A DNA stretch of 63,000 nt from the NCBI RefSeq assembly GCF_000497445.1, contig NZ_CM002285.1, positions 2,114,354-2,177,353 of the forward strand, in the 5' to 3' direction. This DNA is from Streptomyces roseochromogenus subsp. oscitans DS 12.976. Its GTDB lineage: Bacteria > Actinomycetota > Actinomycetes > Streptomycetales > Streptomycetaceae. The notes under the pieces were generated by a model. The model ran no database searches and was not told where the DNA came from. It saw only the letters and a list, made by a program, of their open reading frames with translations. The position numbers were made by a program, and so were the translations under genes. Each line of letters begins with the position of its first letter. Within the stretch, counting starts at the first letter, position 1. Below are positions 20,803 to 30,004 of the stretch, one piece after another.

Positions 20803-20974
20803 AGGACGGTCCTCTCTTGAATGTGGTCCGGATGCGCTGAAGGTAAGAGCGCGTCCGGAAACCTCAGACAGATAAGAGGACGGTTAAGTTGCCGTAAGTC
20901 GTACGTGATCTAGGCAACATTCCTTAACTCATGGACATATTCGGGTAAATGCCCCGACTAGACGAACGCCCCGC
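20803..20974 (-). promoter_or_regulatory. Likely promoter region of the sensor-capB-capC-NlpC operon
   Basis: 172 bases separate the capA stop from the sensor gene. The segment at about 20880-20955 is clearly AT-richer than its surroundings, as expected of a promoter, but I cannot assign -35 and -10 boxes with confidence. capA is therefore probably transcribed separately or by read-through. Confidence 0.4.
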
Positions 20975-22204
20975 CTATTGGGGCAGCGGGGTCAGCGGCT
21001 TCAGTCCGTCCGCGCCCGCGCCCCGGTTCAGCAGCGTGCCCTCGGTCCGCTCGAACGCCAGCCGCAGCCGGGCCTTCTGGGCGTCCGTGAGGCCGTGGTC
21101 GTCGCGGAGCGCGGCCGGCACGTCCAGCAGACGGTAGTCGCGCACGTCGTCGTCGCCGTAGGCGGCGGTGCCGCCGTCCCGGACGTTCTCGGCGTCCGGC
21201 GGGATCGTCAGCAGCGTCGGCTCGTACCGCGGCCGGACCTCCCAGTGACCCTTGCCGCGCTCGGTGAACGTGAACCAGGCGATCACGCCCTCCTCGGTCA
21301 GCCCCGTCGGCACCTCGTGCCGGGCGATCTGGTTGCCGAGCCCGTAGCTGATCCAGGTCCCGCCGACCTTCTCCATCGGCTCCACGACATGCGCGTGATG
21401 GCCGATGACCAGGTTGACACCGGTGTGCCGGGCGATCTGCCGGGCGAAGGAGAGCTGCGAGGCGGACGGTTCGGGATGGTGCTCACGGCCCCAGTGCAGG
21501 GAGAGGATCACCACCTCGGCACCGGCCTTGCGGGCCCGCTGCTCGGCGGCCTTGATCCGGCCCAGGTCCTGCTGGCCGGCCAGCCACGGCTTGTCCCTCG
21601 GCAGCGTGTGCGGCTCGTTGAAGCCGTAGGCGTAGGAGATCTGCGCGACCTTGACTCCCTTGACGTCCATGACCAGCGGAGTAAGCGCCTCCTTGGCGGT
21701 CCGGGCCGAGCCGGTGTGCTTCAGCCCGGCGGCGTCCAGCGCGTCCAGGGTGCGCCGCACGCCGCCGTAGCCGTGGTCGAGGGTGTGATTGGAGGCGGTG
21801 GAGCAGGTGTCGTAGCCGATGTCCTTGATCGTCTTCGCCTGCTGCGGCGGCACCTGGAAGTCCGGGAAGCCCTCGAACGGGCCCTTCGCCGAGCCCATCA
21901 CCGGCTCGAAGTGGCAGATCGCCAGGTCCGCCTTGCTGATCACCGGCTTGATACCGGCCATCATCGGCCCGAAGTCCAGCCCGTCCACGCCCTCGCCGGT
22001 GCGCTTCGCGTCCTTGCGTGCCTGCTCGACCAGTTCGGGATGCATCAGGATGTCCCCGGCGGCCGCGACGGTGAAGGAGCGCCCGCCGCCCTGGGCCGAG
22101 GCGTCGTCCGAGAGGAGACCACAGCCGGAGACGGCGGCGAGCAGGGAGAGCGGGGTCAGCAGGGACAACAGGGACCGCAGGGTCCGGCTAGGGCGTCTGT
22201 TCAC
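20975..22204 (-). CDS. capA: PGA export/synthesis lipoprotein CapA/PgsA (metallophosphatase fold)
   Basis: A 409-residue predicted lipoprotein: Arg-rich N-terminus, hydrophobic stretch and lipobox AVSGC (Cys28). The CapA/PgsA domain of calcineurin-like metallophosphatase fold shows AAAGDILMHP, LAICHFEPVMG, TASNHTLDHGYGG, ILSLHWGREHHPEPS and LVIGHHAHVVEP. Their Asp, His and Asn residues form the putative metal site. CapA is needed for PGA chain transport or anchoring in Bacillus. GTG at 22204 is chosen because it gives a textbook lipoprotein signal peptide; the ATG at 22243 would put 13 extra residues before it and overlap the divergent gene. No Shine-Dalgarno sequence is evident, so the message may be leaderless. 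Confidence 0.9.
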   Translation of the reverse strand: MNRRPSRTLRSLLSLLTPLSLLAAVSGCGLLSDDASAQGGGRSFTVAAAGDILMHPELVEQARKDAKRTGEGVDGLDFGPMMAGIKPVISKADLAICHFEPVMGSAKGPFEGFPDFQVPPQQAKTIKDIGYDTCSTASNHTLDHGYGGVRRTLDALDAAGLKHTGSARTAKEALTPLVMDVKGVKVAQISYAYGFNEPHTLPRDKPWLAGQQDLGRIKAAEQRARKAGAEVVILSLHWGREHHPEPSASQLSFARQIARHTGVNLVIGHHAHVVEPMEKVGGTWISYGLGNQIARHEVPTGLTEEGVIAWFTFTERGKGHWEVRPRYEPTLLTIPPDAENVRDGGTAAYGDDDVRDYRLLDVPAALRDDHGLTDAQKARLRLAFERTEGTLLNRGAGADGLKPLTPLPQ

Positions 22205-22216
22205 CAAGATATCTTG
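22205..22216. promoter_or_regulatory. Perfect palindrome in the capA divergent promoter
   Basis: CAAGATATCTTG is a perfect 12-bp palindrome occupying most of the 20 bases between the two divergent start codons. It overlaps any -10 elements there (GATACA at 22216-22221 for the rightward gene), so it is well placed for one regulator to control both genes. Confidence 0.5.
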
Positions 22217-22224
22217 ATACAACC

Positions 22225-23196
22225 ATGAGAGCCCATCGCTCACGCGTCATAACGGTCGCAACACTTCTGCTCGTCATCGCCACTCTCGCCGGGGTACTGA
22301 CCGCCCTGCTCCACCGCACGGGCGCCCCCGACGACCCCGGCCGGCCCGCCCCGAAGGGGGCCGCACAGATCGACCTGGCGCGCGAGGTGGCCGGCTACAC
22401 GAGCCGGTTCGGCCCCGGCCGGGGCTACGCCCAGCCCGGCCAGGCAGACCGGGACGGCATCGCCGCGGCCATCGGCCTGTTGCTCGACGGTCACCGCGAA
22501 CAAGCGGAACAGCGGCTTGCACAGCGGGACTTCAGTGTCCGCACGGTCGTCGACCGACCCTCCGGTCATCGCTACGCCGAGGTGGCCGACCGTACCGACA
22601 CGGCCGTGACACCGCGCGGCTGGGGCCGGGTCTACGTCGATCTGGACCACCGCCCGCGCTGGTCGGTCCAGGTTCCGCATCCCGGTTTCGACCTGGGTAC
22701 CGAGCAGCTGGGCGTGCGCGTGCTGCGTGGCTCCCCCGGTGGCATCCTGGTCATCGCAGGTGCACATCGCAAAGCCGGGGTCGGTAATTCCGCGGATGTG
22801 GCACACCGCCGGGACAGCGTCTTCCACGCCATCTGCGCCGAGCTGGCCCGCCGTGGCATGCCCGGGATCCAGCTGCACGGATTCGCCGCCTCCGCCGCGC
22901 CCGACTACGACGTGATCACCTCCACCGGCGCCGGTACGGCGGCCCGGCCGGAGGGCCGCGAGCTGGCCGACGCCCTGCGCGGCCACGGCTTCCGGGTGTG
23001 CCGGGCCTGGGTGCGGTCCTGTCCGCTGGAGGGCCGCACGAACGTGCAGGGCCAGGTCGCCGACGCCGACCATGTGCCGTTCCTGCACGTCGAGTTCTCC
23101 CCCACGATCCGGGCCGGCGGACGGCCCGCCGAGCGGGCGGCCGACGCCGTCGCCGAGATCACCCGCCGGTGGGCGGGGCAACCCGTGACAGACTGA
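22225..23196 (+). CDS. Membrane-anchored protein resembling poly-gamma-glutamate hydrolases
   Basis: A 323-residue protein with an N-terminal signal anchor (VITVATLLLVIATLAGVLTALL) and an extracytoplasmic domain that I could not place in a named family with certainty. Conserved-looking blocks are VPHPGFDLGTEQLGVRV, GGILVIAGAHRKAG, DVAHRRDSVFHA, IQLHGFAAS, LADALRGHGFRV and FLHVEFSP. Their order (H-x-G-(x)4-TE; HG; LxxxGF; LxxE-S) resembles that of zinc-dependent PGA hydrolases of the phage PghP type. With capA starting 20 bases away in the opposite direction, a PGA depolymerase or carboxypeptidase role is a reasonable inference, not a demonstrated one. No ribosome binding site is visible; the message may be leaderless. 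Confidence 0.72.
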   Translation: MRAHRSRVITVATLLLVIATLAGVLTALLHRTGAPDDPGRPAPKGAAQIDLAREVAGYTSRFGPGRGYAQPGQADRDGIAAAIGLLLDGHREQAEQRLAQRDFSVRTVVDRPSGHRYAEVADRTDTAVTPRGWGRVYVDLDHRPRWSVQVPHPGFDLGTEQLGVRVLRGSPGGILVIAGAHRKAGVGNSADVAHRRDSVFHAICAELARRGMPGIQLHGFAASAAPDYDVITSTGAGTAARPEGRELADALRGHGFRVCRAWVRSCPLEGRTNVQGQVADADHVPFLHVEFSPTIRAGGRPAERAADAVAEITRRWAGQPVTD

Positions 23197-23235
23197 GTTG
23201 GCCACGAACACGACGAAACAGGGCTTTCACCTGCC

Positions 23236-23637
23236 ATGACGGATACTTCGGGCGCGGCGGACGCACCGCCCCTCCCCCTGCTCATCGTCGACGGCGCCAA
23301 CGTCGTCGGGTCGGTGCCCGACGGCTGGTGGCGCGACCGCCGCGGTGCCGCCGAGCGCCTGCGCGACCGGCTGGTGCCCTTCGCACGGTCCGGGGTGGCC
23401 GGCCTGCCCGGTCCGCTGGAGCTGGTCCTCGTGGTGGAGGGCGCGGCCCGGGGCGTGGCCTCGGTGGCCGGGGTACGTGTCGAGGAGGCGCCCGGCAGCG
23501 GCGACGACCACATCGCGGCCCTCGCGGCAGCGGCCGGCGACCGCCCGTGCCTGGTCGTCACGGCCGACCGCGAACTGCGCCGCCGGGTCCAGGAACACGG
23601 CGCACAGGTCACCGGGCCGCGCTCGGTACGGGCCTGA
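23236..23637 (+). CDS. NYN/PIN-like nuclease-fold protein
   Basis: A 133-residue protein with a NYN/PIN-type metal-dependent nuclease fold. The motifs are LLIVDGANVVGSVP (first Asp), GSGDDHIAALAA (central Asp pair) and CLVVTADRELRRRVQEHGA (C-terminal Asp). Actinobacterial proteins of this size with VDGANVV are usually annotated as NTP pyrophosphohydrolase- or YacP-like. The acidic residues suggest RNA cleavage, but substrate and role are unknown. It begins 39 bases after the PGA-hydrolase-like gene in the same direction, so the two may be cotranscribed. Confidence 0.8.
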   Translation: MTDTSGAADAPPLPLLIVDGANVVGSVPDGWWRDRRGAAERLRDRLVPFARSGVAGLPGPLELVLVVEGAARGVASVAGVRVEEAPGSGDDHIAALAAAAGDRPCLVVTADRELRRRVQEHGAQVTGPRSVRA

Positions 23638-23657
23638 GCACGGGCCTGATCCCGACG

Positions 23658-23938
23658 TCACTCCCCCGGCACCCGGGTGTACCGCACCGCCCCGTCCACG
23701 GTGTCCGCCTCCCGGTACCGCGCGGCCGGCAGCCGTCGCAGGGCCGGGACGCGGTCGGGGCGTACGGCTTGCCCGGCCGCCGTCCACGACCAGGGCGGGG
23801 GCGTGCGTGTCCGTCTCCCGCCGGAAGACCGGACGGCAGCCGGGTGACCCGGGCCAGGGCCGCGAGGAGGGGCAGCAGCCGCGTCCGGTGAACCGTCCGG
23901 GTGACGGTCCTGTGCCGGATCTCGTGACTACGGTGCGT
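23658..23938 (-). pseudogene. Frameshifted remnant of an unidentified gene
   Basis: The 355 bases between the NYN and permease genes hold no intact gene. The minus strand shows strong GC-third-position coding bias that changes frame twice. Reading 5' to 3', the pieces are HRTRLLPLLAALARVTRLP, then VFRRETDTHAPALVVDGG in a second frame, then RPDRVPALRRLPAARYRE and DGAVRYTRVPGE ending at a stop at 23658-23660. The breaks lie near 23825-23845 and 23770-23785. The pieces join into a plausible C-terminal part of a protein of unknown family. A sequencing error is an alternative explanation, but two errors in 100 bases are unlikely. Confidence 0.45.
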
Positions 23939-23993
23939 GCGGGGGGTGGGCGGGGCGGCAGGCATGACCGGCCACGCTGTCCCAAGACAGCGG

Positions 23994-25502
23994 TTACGGA
24001 GTGTCGCCGGCGGTCTGTTGCGCGGCCTTGTCCCGCAGGGCCAGCCGGCTGTGCGTACGGCCGTAGAGGAAGTAGACGAAGAAGCCGATCACCATCCAGA
24101 TGGCGAACCGCAGCCAGGTCTCGGCGGGGAGGTTGAGCATCAGCCACAGCGAGGCGCACACCGACAGGACCGGGATGACGGGGACCCACGGGGTGCGGAA
24201 GGCGCGCGGCAGGTCCGGGCGGGTCCGGCGCAGGATGATCACGCTGATCGCGACCACCACGAACGCGAAGAGCGTGCCGATGTTCACCAGTTCGGCCAGC
24301 TCGCTCAGGCTGGTGAACCCGGCGACGATCGCGATGATCACGCCGAGCAGGACGGTCGGCCGGTGCGGGGTCTTGAAGCGCGGGTGGACCCGGGAGAAGA
24401 AGCGCGGCAGCAGTCCGTCGCGGCTCATCGCAAAGAAGACCCGGGTCTGGCCGAGGAGAAGGATCATGCACACGGTGGTCAGGCCGACCGCCGCGCCGAA
24501 GCTGATCACGCCCGCGTACCAGGGGTGCCCGATGGCCTTGAAGGCGTCGGCAAGCGGGGCTTCCACCGACAGCTTGGAGTACTTCTCCATGCCGGTGACG
24601 ACGATGGACACGGCCACGTACAGCACGGTGCAGATGAACAGGGAGCCGAGGATGCCGCGCGGCATGTCCCGCTGCGGGTTGCGGGTCTCCTCGGCGGCCG
24701 TGGCCACGATGTCGAAGCCGATGAAGGCGAAGAACACCACCGAGGCGGCCGTGAAGATGCCCATGACGCCGAAGTTGGACGGCGCCCAGCCGAACATCAG
24801 CTGGATGAGCGGGGCTTTGAGGTTGCCGCCCGCGGGCACCGGCTGGGAGGGCGGGATGAACGGCTTGTAGTGGTCTCCGTGGATGAAGAACGCACCGGCG
24901 GCGATCACGATGAGGACGACGACCACCTTGATGGCGACGACGAGCGAGGTGATCCGGGCCGACAGCTTCATGCCGAGGACGAGGATGCCGGTGAGCACCA
25001 GCACCAGGGCGGCGGCGAGGATGTCGAAACCGAAGCCGGTGGCGTTGTCCCGGCCGGCCAGATAGTCCGGCAGATGCCAGCCGGCGTTGTCCAGCAGCGA
25101 GCGGATGTAGCCGGACCAGCCGACCGCCACCACCGCCGTACCCAGCGCGAACTCCAGGACCAGGTCCCAGCCGATGATCCAGGCGGGCAGCTCGCCCAGG
25201 GAGGCGTAGCTGAACGTGTACGCCGAGCCCGCCACGGGGACCGTGGACGCGAACTCGGCGTAGCAGAGGGCGGCGAGCCCGCAGACCACGCCGGCCGCCA
25301 CGAAGGCCAGGGACACCGCCGGACCGGCGTTGTTCTTGGCGACCTGTCCGGTGAGGACGAAGATGCCGGTACCGATGATGACGCCGACGCCGAAGACGGT
25401 CAGGTCGAGCGCGGACAGGGACTTCTTGAGCGAATGCTCCGGTTCCTCGGTGTCCTGGATGGACTGCTCGACGTTCTTCGTCCTGAACAGCGCGCTGCTC
25501 AC
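23994..25502 (-). CDS. APC-family amino acid permease (cationic-type)
   Basis: A 502-residue inner-membrane transporter with about 12 hydrophobic helices. The APC signature GVGVIIGTGIFVLTG is in helix 1, LCYAEFASTVPVAGSAYTFSY is in helix 3, and FFAFIGFDIVATAAEETRNPQRDMPRG is the helix 6 region and following loop of cationic amino acid transporter-like members. It should import amino acids by proton symport or exchange. GTG at 25502 is chosen because GGGAGGTAG lies 4-12 bases upstream; an in-frame ATG 33 bases earlier lacks one. A strong terminator at 25588-25627 separates it from dxs. Confidence 0.92.
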   Translation of the reverse strand: MSSALFRTKNVEQSIQDTEEPEHSLKKSLSALDLTVFGVGVIIGTGIFVLTGQVAKNNAGPAVSLAFVAAGVVCGLAALCYAEFASTVPVAGSAYTFSYASLGELPAWIIGWDLVLEFALGTAVVAVGWSGYIRSLLDNAGWHLPDYLAGRDNATGFGFDILAAALVLVLTGILVLGMKLSARITSLVVAIKVVVVLIVIAAGAFFIHGDHYKPFIPPSQPVPAGGNLKAPLIQLMFGWAPSNFGVMGIFTAASVVFFAFIGFDIVATAAEETRNPQRDMPRGILGSLFICTVLYVAVSIVVTGMEKYSKLSVEAPLADAFKAIGHPWYAGVISFGAAVGLTTVCMILLLGQTRVFFAMSRDGLLPRFFSRVHPRFKTPHRPTVLLGVIIAIVAGFTSLSELAELVNIGTLFAFVVVAISVIILRRTRPDLPRAFRTPWVPVIPVLSVCASLWLMLNLPAETWLRFAIWMVIGFFVYFLYGRTHSRLALRDKAAQQTAGDTP

Positions 25503-25587
25503 GTGCCTACCTCCCACGCCCGTCGTCCTCGACATGATCGAGTGGGTCGGGATGCGTATGCCCCGGTACGGGAAGGTTCACGCAAAC

Positions 25588-25627
25588 GGGCCGGTTCCGC
25601 CACCGCAGTGGGTGGCGGAACCGGCCC
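25588..25627 (-). terminator. Terminator downstream of dxs
   Basis: A perfect 17-bp stem (arms 25588-25604 and 25611-25627) and a 6-base loop begin 18 bases after the dxs stop. It insulates dxs from the permease gene. Confidence 0.85.
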
Positions 25628-25645
25628 GCAAGGGCGCGTTCCGGG

Positions 25646-27574
25646 TCAGTCGCGCGCCGGCTCCACCGAGTCCACCTCGGCGGCCGTACGGTCGTACCGG
25701 CCGTCCAGCTTGGCCACGAGCCCGGTGACCTGGCGGGCGATGTCGGGCGCGGTCAGGCCGATCTCGGCGAGGACCTCGCCGCGGGCGGCGTGGTCCAGGA
25801 AGCGCGGCGGGATGCCGAAGTCGCGCAGCGGCACGTCCACGCCGGCGTCGCGCAGGGCCTGGGCGATCGCGGAGCCGACACCGCCGACGCGGCTGTTGTC
25901 CTCGACGGTGACGACGACCTGGTGCCGCTCGGCCAGCGGGGCCATGGCCTCGTCCACGGGCTTGACCCAGCGCGGGTCGACCACGGTGGTGGAGATCCCC
26001 TGCTTGTCCAGCAGGCCGGCGATCTCCAGGCACATCGGGGCGAGTGCGCCGACCGAGACCAGCAGCACGTCCGGCCTGTCGGTGCCGGGCTCGCGCAGCA
26101 CGTCCATGCCGCCGACCCGGCCCACGGCGGGTACGGCGGGGCCGACGGCGCCCTTGGAGAAGCGCACCACGGTCGGCGCGTCGTCCACGGCGACGGCCTC
26201 GCGCAGCTGCATGCGCACCTGCTCGGCGTCACGCGGCGCGGCCAGCCTGAGGCCCGGCACGACCTGCAGGATCGACATGTCCCACATGCCGTTGTGGGAG
26301 GCGCCGTCGGTGCCGGTGACACCGGCGCGGTCCAGTACGAAGGTCACCCCGCACTTGTGCAGGGCCACGTCCATGAGGACCTGGTCGAAGGCGCGGTTGA
26401 GGAAGGTGGCGTACACGGCGAAGACGGGGTGCAGCCCGCCGTGCGCGAGGCCGGCGGCGGAGACGGCGGCGTGTTGCTCGGCGATGCCGACGTCGTAGAT
26501 CCGGTCCGGGAAGGTGTCGGCGAACTTCTTCAGGCCGACCGGCTGCAGCATGGCCGCCGTGATCGCCACGATGTCGTCGCGTTCCTTGCCCAGCTTGACC
26601 ATCTCGTCGCCGAAGACCGAGGTCCAGTCGGCGCCCGAGGCCTTGACCGGCAGGCCGGTGTCGGGGTGGATCGGGCTGATGCCGTGGAAGCGGTCGGCCT
26701 CGTCCTGGAGGGCGGGCTGGTAGCCGCGGCCCTTCTCGGTGAGGCAGTGCACGAGCACCGGCCCGCCGAACCGCTTGGCCCGGGCCAGGGCGGACTCCAG
26801 CGCCTCGATGTCGTGCCCGTCGATGGGGCCGACGTACTTCAGGCCCAGGTCCTCGAACATGCCCTGCGGGGCGATGAAGTCCTTCAGGCCCTTCTTGGCG
26901 CCGTGCAGGGTCTCGTAGAGCGGCTTGCCGACGACGGGGGTGCGCTCCAGGATGTCCTTGCCGCGGGCGAGGAACCGCTCGTAGCCGTCGGTCGTGCGGA
27001 GCGTGGCCAGGTGGTTGGCGAGACCGCCGATGGTCGGGGCGTACGACCGCTCGTTGTCGTTGACGACGATGACCAGCGGGCGGTCCTTGGCGTCGGCGAT
27101 GTTGTTGAGGGCTTCCCAGGCCATACCACCCGTGAGGGCGCCGTCACCGATGACGGCGACGACATGGCTGTCCCGCTTCTTCAGCTGGTTGGCCTTGGCG
27201 ATGCCGTCGGCCCAGCCGAGCACGGTCGACGCGTGGCTGTTCTCGATGACGTCGTGCTCGGACTCGGCCTGCGAGGGGTAGCCGGACAGGCCGCCCTTCT
27301 TCTTCAGCTTGGAGAAGTCCTGCCGGCCGGTGAGCAGCTTGTGCACATAGGACTGGTGGCCGGTGTCCCAGAGCACCTTGTCCTTCGGCGAGTCGAAGAC
27401 CCGGTGCAGGGCGATGGTCAGCTCCACCACACCGAGGTTGGGGCCGAGGTGGCCGCCGGTCTTGGAGACGGCGTCGACGAGGAAGGTCCGGATCTCCTGT
27501 GCCAGCTGGTCCAGCTGCTCCAGGCTGAGCCGGTCCAGATCGCGCGGTCCCCTGATGCGGGTCAGCAGCGGCAC
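25646..27574 (-). CDS. dxs: 1-deoxy-D-xylulose-5-phosphate synthase
   Basis: A 642-residue thiamine-diphosphate enzyme that condenses pyruvate and glyceraldehyde-3-phosphate, the entry and rate-setting step of the MEP isoprenoid pathway. Domain I holds [15 protein letters not shown] and the ThDP-binding block [17 protein letters not shown] with the downstream [11 protein letters not shown]. Domain II has [17 protein letters not shown], with the catalytic Glu, and [12 protein letters not shown] transketolase-like C-terminal domain follows. GTG at 27574 has AAGGAGG 6 bases upstream. Streptomyces often carry two dxs copies; a second is not in this window. It could supply precursors for the prenyl-synthase-like gene at 56472, but that is speculative. 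Confidence 0.95.
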   Translation of the reverse strand: MPLLTRIRGPRDLDRLSLEQLDQLAQEIRTFLVDAVSKTGGHLGPNLGVVELTIALHRVFDSPKDKVLWDTGHQSYVHKLLTGRQDFSKLKKKGGLSGYPSQAESEHDVIENSHASTVLGWADGIAKANQLKKRDSHVVAVIGDGALTGGMAWEALNNIADAKDRPLVIVVNDNERSYAPTIGGLANHLATLRTTDGYERFLARGKDILERTPVVGKPLYETLHGAKKGLKDFIAPQGMFEDLGLKYVGPIDGHDIEALESALARAKRFGGPVLVHCLTEKGRGYQPALQDEADRFHGISPIHPDTGLPVKASGADWTSVFGDEMVKLGKERDDIVAITAAMLQPVGLKKFADTFPDRIYDVGIAEQHAAVSAAGLAHGGLHPVFAVYATFLNRAFDQVLMDVALHKCGVTFVLDRAGVTGTDGASHNGMWDMSILQVVPGLRLAAPRDAEQVRMQLREAVAVDDAPTVVRFSKGAVGPAVPAVGRVGGMDVLREPGTDRPDVLLVSVGALAPMCLEIAGLLDKQGISTTVVDPRWVKPVDEAMAPLAERHQVVVTVEDNSRVGGVGSAIAQALRDAGVDVPLRDFGIPPRFLDHAARGEVLAEIGLTAPDIARQVTGLVAKLDGRYDRTAAEVDSVEPARD

Positions 27575-27655
27575 CCGTGCCTCCTTGCAGTAGAGCTGAT
27601 CGAGCTTTCGCCGGGCTCGCCCGAGTCTAATGTTCATGCTTTGCACGACACGACA

Positions 27656-27682
27656 GCGCCCGGCGCCTTTCGGGCACCGGGC
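27656..27682 (-). terminator. Imperfect hairpin downstream of the xylose permease gene
   Basis: A GC-rich hairpin (GCGCCCGGCGCC against GGCACCGGGC, with one wobble pair) lies 26-52 bases past the xylH stop, between xylH and dxs. It is consistent with termination of the xylFGH transcript. Confidence 0.5.
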
Positions 27683-27708
27683 ACGTCGAGTCGGTCGGAC
27701 GGCGCTCT

Positions 27709-29019
27709 TTACGCGCGTCCGGCCGTCTTCTGCGTCTTACGGGTGATGGAGTCGATCACCACCGTGGTGAGAAGCACAGCCGCAGTGATCATGTACTTGA
27801 CCGGCTCGGCAATGGACTCCAGCTGCAGCCCGTACTGGATCGAGACGATCACCAGCACACCGAGCAGCGCGTTCCACGTACGCCCACGCCCGCCGAAGAG
27901 CGACGTACCACCGATGACCGCGGCGGCGATCGCGTTCATCAGCAGGTCACCCGTACCGGCGCTCTGGTTGGCAGAAGCGATCTTCGACGCGAGGAACAGA
28001 CCACCGATCGCGGCGAAACCACCCGAGATGGCGAACACGGAGATCCGCACCGCGGTGACGTTGATACCCGCACGGCGGGACGCCTCCACGCTGCCACCGA
28101 GCGCGAAGATCTTGCGGCCGTAGGAGGTACGGCGCAGCACGAAGTCCGTGGCGATCAGGAACGCGAGGAAGATCACCGTGGCCAGCGGCAGGCCCTTGTA
28201 CTGGTTGTACATGTAGGCCGCGGCGAAGGAGATCACCGCCAGCAGCACGGTCCGCAGGACCGTGTCGCTGAGGGGCCGGGACGGGATGCCCGCGGCCTGC
28301 CGGCGCCGGTTGCTCAGGAAGGAGGTGAGGAAGAACACGGCGACCACGACGACGGCGAGCCCGTAGGCGGCGGCCACGTCCGAGAAGTAGTACGTGGTCA
28401 GCTTGCCGACCAGGCCGTTCGGGTCGAGGTTGATCGTGCCGTCCGCGCCCAGCACCTTCAGCATGAAGCCGAGCCAGAACAGCAGACCGGCCAGCGTCAC
28501 GGCGAAGGCGGGGGCGCCGAGCACCGCGAAGAAGAAGCCGTGCAGCGCGCCGATGGCGATGCCGGCGGCGATGGCGATGAGTACGGCCGTCCACTCGGGC
28601 CAGCCCTGGTTGACCGCGAGCACACCGGCGAGGGCGCTGGCCGCGCCGCTGACCGAGCCGACCGACAGGTCGATCTCGCCGAGCAGCAGCACGAAGACGA
28701 TGCCGACCGAGATCATGCCCGTGCCGACCATCGTGATCGTGATGTCGTTGATGTTCTGCGCGGACAGGAACTCGGAGTTCAGCACCTGGAAGATGACGCA
28801 GATGATCGCGAGGCCCAGGACGACGGGGAGGGAGCCCAGCTCGCCGGCCTTCATCTTGCGCTTGAACTCGTGCCAGTAGCCGAGCAGGCCCTCCTGCTGG
28901 ACCAGCAGGCGCGGGTCGACCGCGGTGACCGCGGCGGCCGCGGCCTCGGGGTTCTCGACGACGGGGTCGTCCTGGGACGGCGTCTCGTCGACGTTCGCGG
29001 AGGTCTTGTCGATGCTCAC
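27709..29019 (-). CDS. xylH: Sugar ABC transporter permease, XylH-type
   Basis: A 436-residue membrane permease of the CUT2 (ribose/xylose) ABC class with about 10 hydrophobic segments. The block [18 protein letters not shown] and the C-terminal [18 protein letters not shown] are typical of XylH/RbsC. The N-terminal 45 residues are hydrophilic. GTG at 29019 overlaps the ATPase stop by 4 bases (GTGA), so the genes are translationally coupled. With the ATPase and binding protein upstream it forms a xylose-type importer. Neighbouring rok7B7 fits control by a ROK regulator; from memory the S. coelicolor xylFGH locus has this same layout. Confidence 0.9.
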   Translation of the reverse strand: MSIDKTSANVDETPSQDDPVVENPEAAAAAVTAVDPRLLVQQEGLLGYWHEFKRKMKAGELGSLPVVLGLAIICVIFQVLNSEFLSAQNINDITITMVGTGMISVGIVFVLLLGEIDLSVGSVSGAASALAGVLAVNQGWPEWTAVLIAIAAGIAIGALHGFFFAVLGAPAFAVTLAGLLFWLGFMLKVLGADGTINLDPNGLVGKLTTYYFSDVAAAYGLAVVVVAVFFLTSFLSNRRRQAAGIPSRPLSDTVLRTVLLAVISFAAAYMYNQYKGLPLATVIFLAFLIATDFVLRRTSYGRKIFALGGSVEASRRAGINVTAVRISVFAISGGFAAIGGLFLASKIASANQSAGTGDLLMNAIAAAVIGGTSLFGGRGRTWNALLGVLVIVSIQYGLQLESIAEPVKYMITAAVLLTTVVIDSITRKTQKTAGRA

Positions 29020-29807
29020 TGGGAAGCCTCCCCGTTCGCGCTGGTCGTGCGCGCGGCACGGCGGGTCACGGCGTTGTCGGTGGCGCCGGTGATGGCGGAG
29101 ATGATCTCCTCCTGCGAGGTCGTCTTGACCTCGAAGACGCCGTTGTTGCGGCCGAGGCGCAGGACGGCGACCTTGTCGGCCACCGCCTTCACGTCCGCCA
29201 TGTTGTGGCTGATGAGGATGACGGCGTGGCCGCGCTCGCGCAGGCGCTCCACCAGGTCGAGGACCTGGGCCGTCTGCTCGACGCCGAGGGCGGCGGTGGG
29301 CTCGTCGAGGATCACCAGCTTGGGCTCGCCGAGCATGGAGCGGGCGATGGCCACGGTCTGGCGCTGACCGCCGGAGAGCGAGGCGATCGGGATGCGGACG
29401 CTGGGGATGCGGATCGACAGCGTGGTCAGCAGCTCGCGGGAGCGGCGCTCCATCTCGACCTCGTCCAGGACGCCCCACTTCCTCAGCTCACGGCCGAGGA
29501 ACAGGTTGCCGACGACGTCGATGTTGTCGCACAGCGCGAGGTCCTGGTAGACCGTCGCGATGCCCAGGGCCTGGGCGTCGTGCGGACGGCTGATGGTGAC
29601 GGGCTTGCCGTCCCACTCGATGACACCCTCGTCGATCGGGTGCACGCCGGCGATCGTCTTGACCAGCGTGGACTTTCCGGCGCCGTTGTCGCCCACCAGG
29701 GCGACCACCTCACCGGCGTGGACCTCAAGCTCTACGTCGGTGAGCGCCTGAACGGCACCGAACCGCTTGGAGACCCCGCGCAACGCCAGCACGGGCGTAG
29801 CGGACAC
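29016..29807 (-). CDS. xylG: Sugar ABC transporter ATP-binding protein, XylG-type (single ATPase domain)
   Basis: A 263-residue ATPase powering the CUT2 importer. It has Walker A GDNGAGKST, the Q-loop in TVYQDLALCDN, the ABC signature LSGGQRQ, Walker B LVILDEP and the switch His in LISHN. CUT2 systems often use a double-length ATPase of about 500 residues; this one has a single domain, as reported for some actinobacterial xylose systems. GTG at 29807 is chosen because AAGGAG lies 9 bases upstream; the nearby ATG at 29816 directly abuts that site and is too close. Separated from xylF by about 200 bases. Confidence 0.9.
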   Translation of the reverse strand: MSATPVLALRGVSKRFGAVQALTDVELEVHAGEVVALVGDNGAGKSTLVKTIAGVHPIDEGVIEWDGKPVTISRPHDAQALGIATVYQDLALCDNIDVVGNLFLGRELRKWGVLDEVEMERRSRELLTTLSIRIPSVRIPIASLSGGQRQTVAIARSMLGEPKLVILDEPTAALGVEQTAQVLDLVERLRERGHAVILISHNMADVKAVADKVAVLRLGRNNGVFEVKTTSQEEIISAITGATDNAVTRRAARTTSANGEASQ

Positions 29808-30004
29808 GTGAACCATCTCCTTCGCCGCCTGACCCGGCGGGAGGTTGTGCAGAAAGATTTTGGGGGAGTTCCGTCCGGCGCCCCGCGCCGAGCTTGCGGG
29901 GCTGTGTGATCGCGGGACGCCGGAGGAGCCGGAGGCGGCCAGTCGGACTTCCCTGAGGGCATTCAAGGACGAACACCCGTGTACGGGAAGGGACTTGACG
30001 CCGC

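Noticed and set aside
25503..25645. Region between the permease and dxs examined as a riboswitch
   Set aside because: The dominant structure is a simple perfect 17-bp hairpin directly after the dxs stop, best explained as a terminator.
27575..27646. Upstream in-frame ATG extending dxs by 24 residues
   Set aside because: The GTG at 27574 has a strong AAGGAGG site and the extension lacks resemblance to Dxs N-termini.
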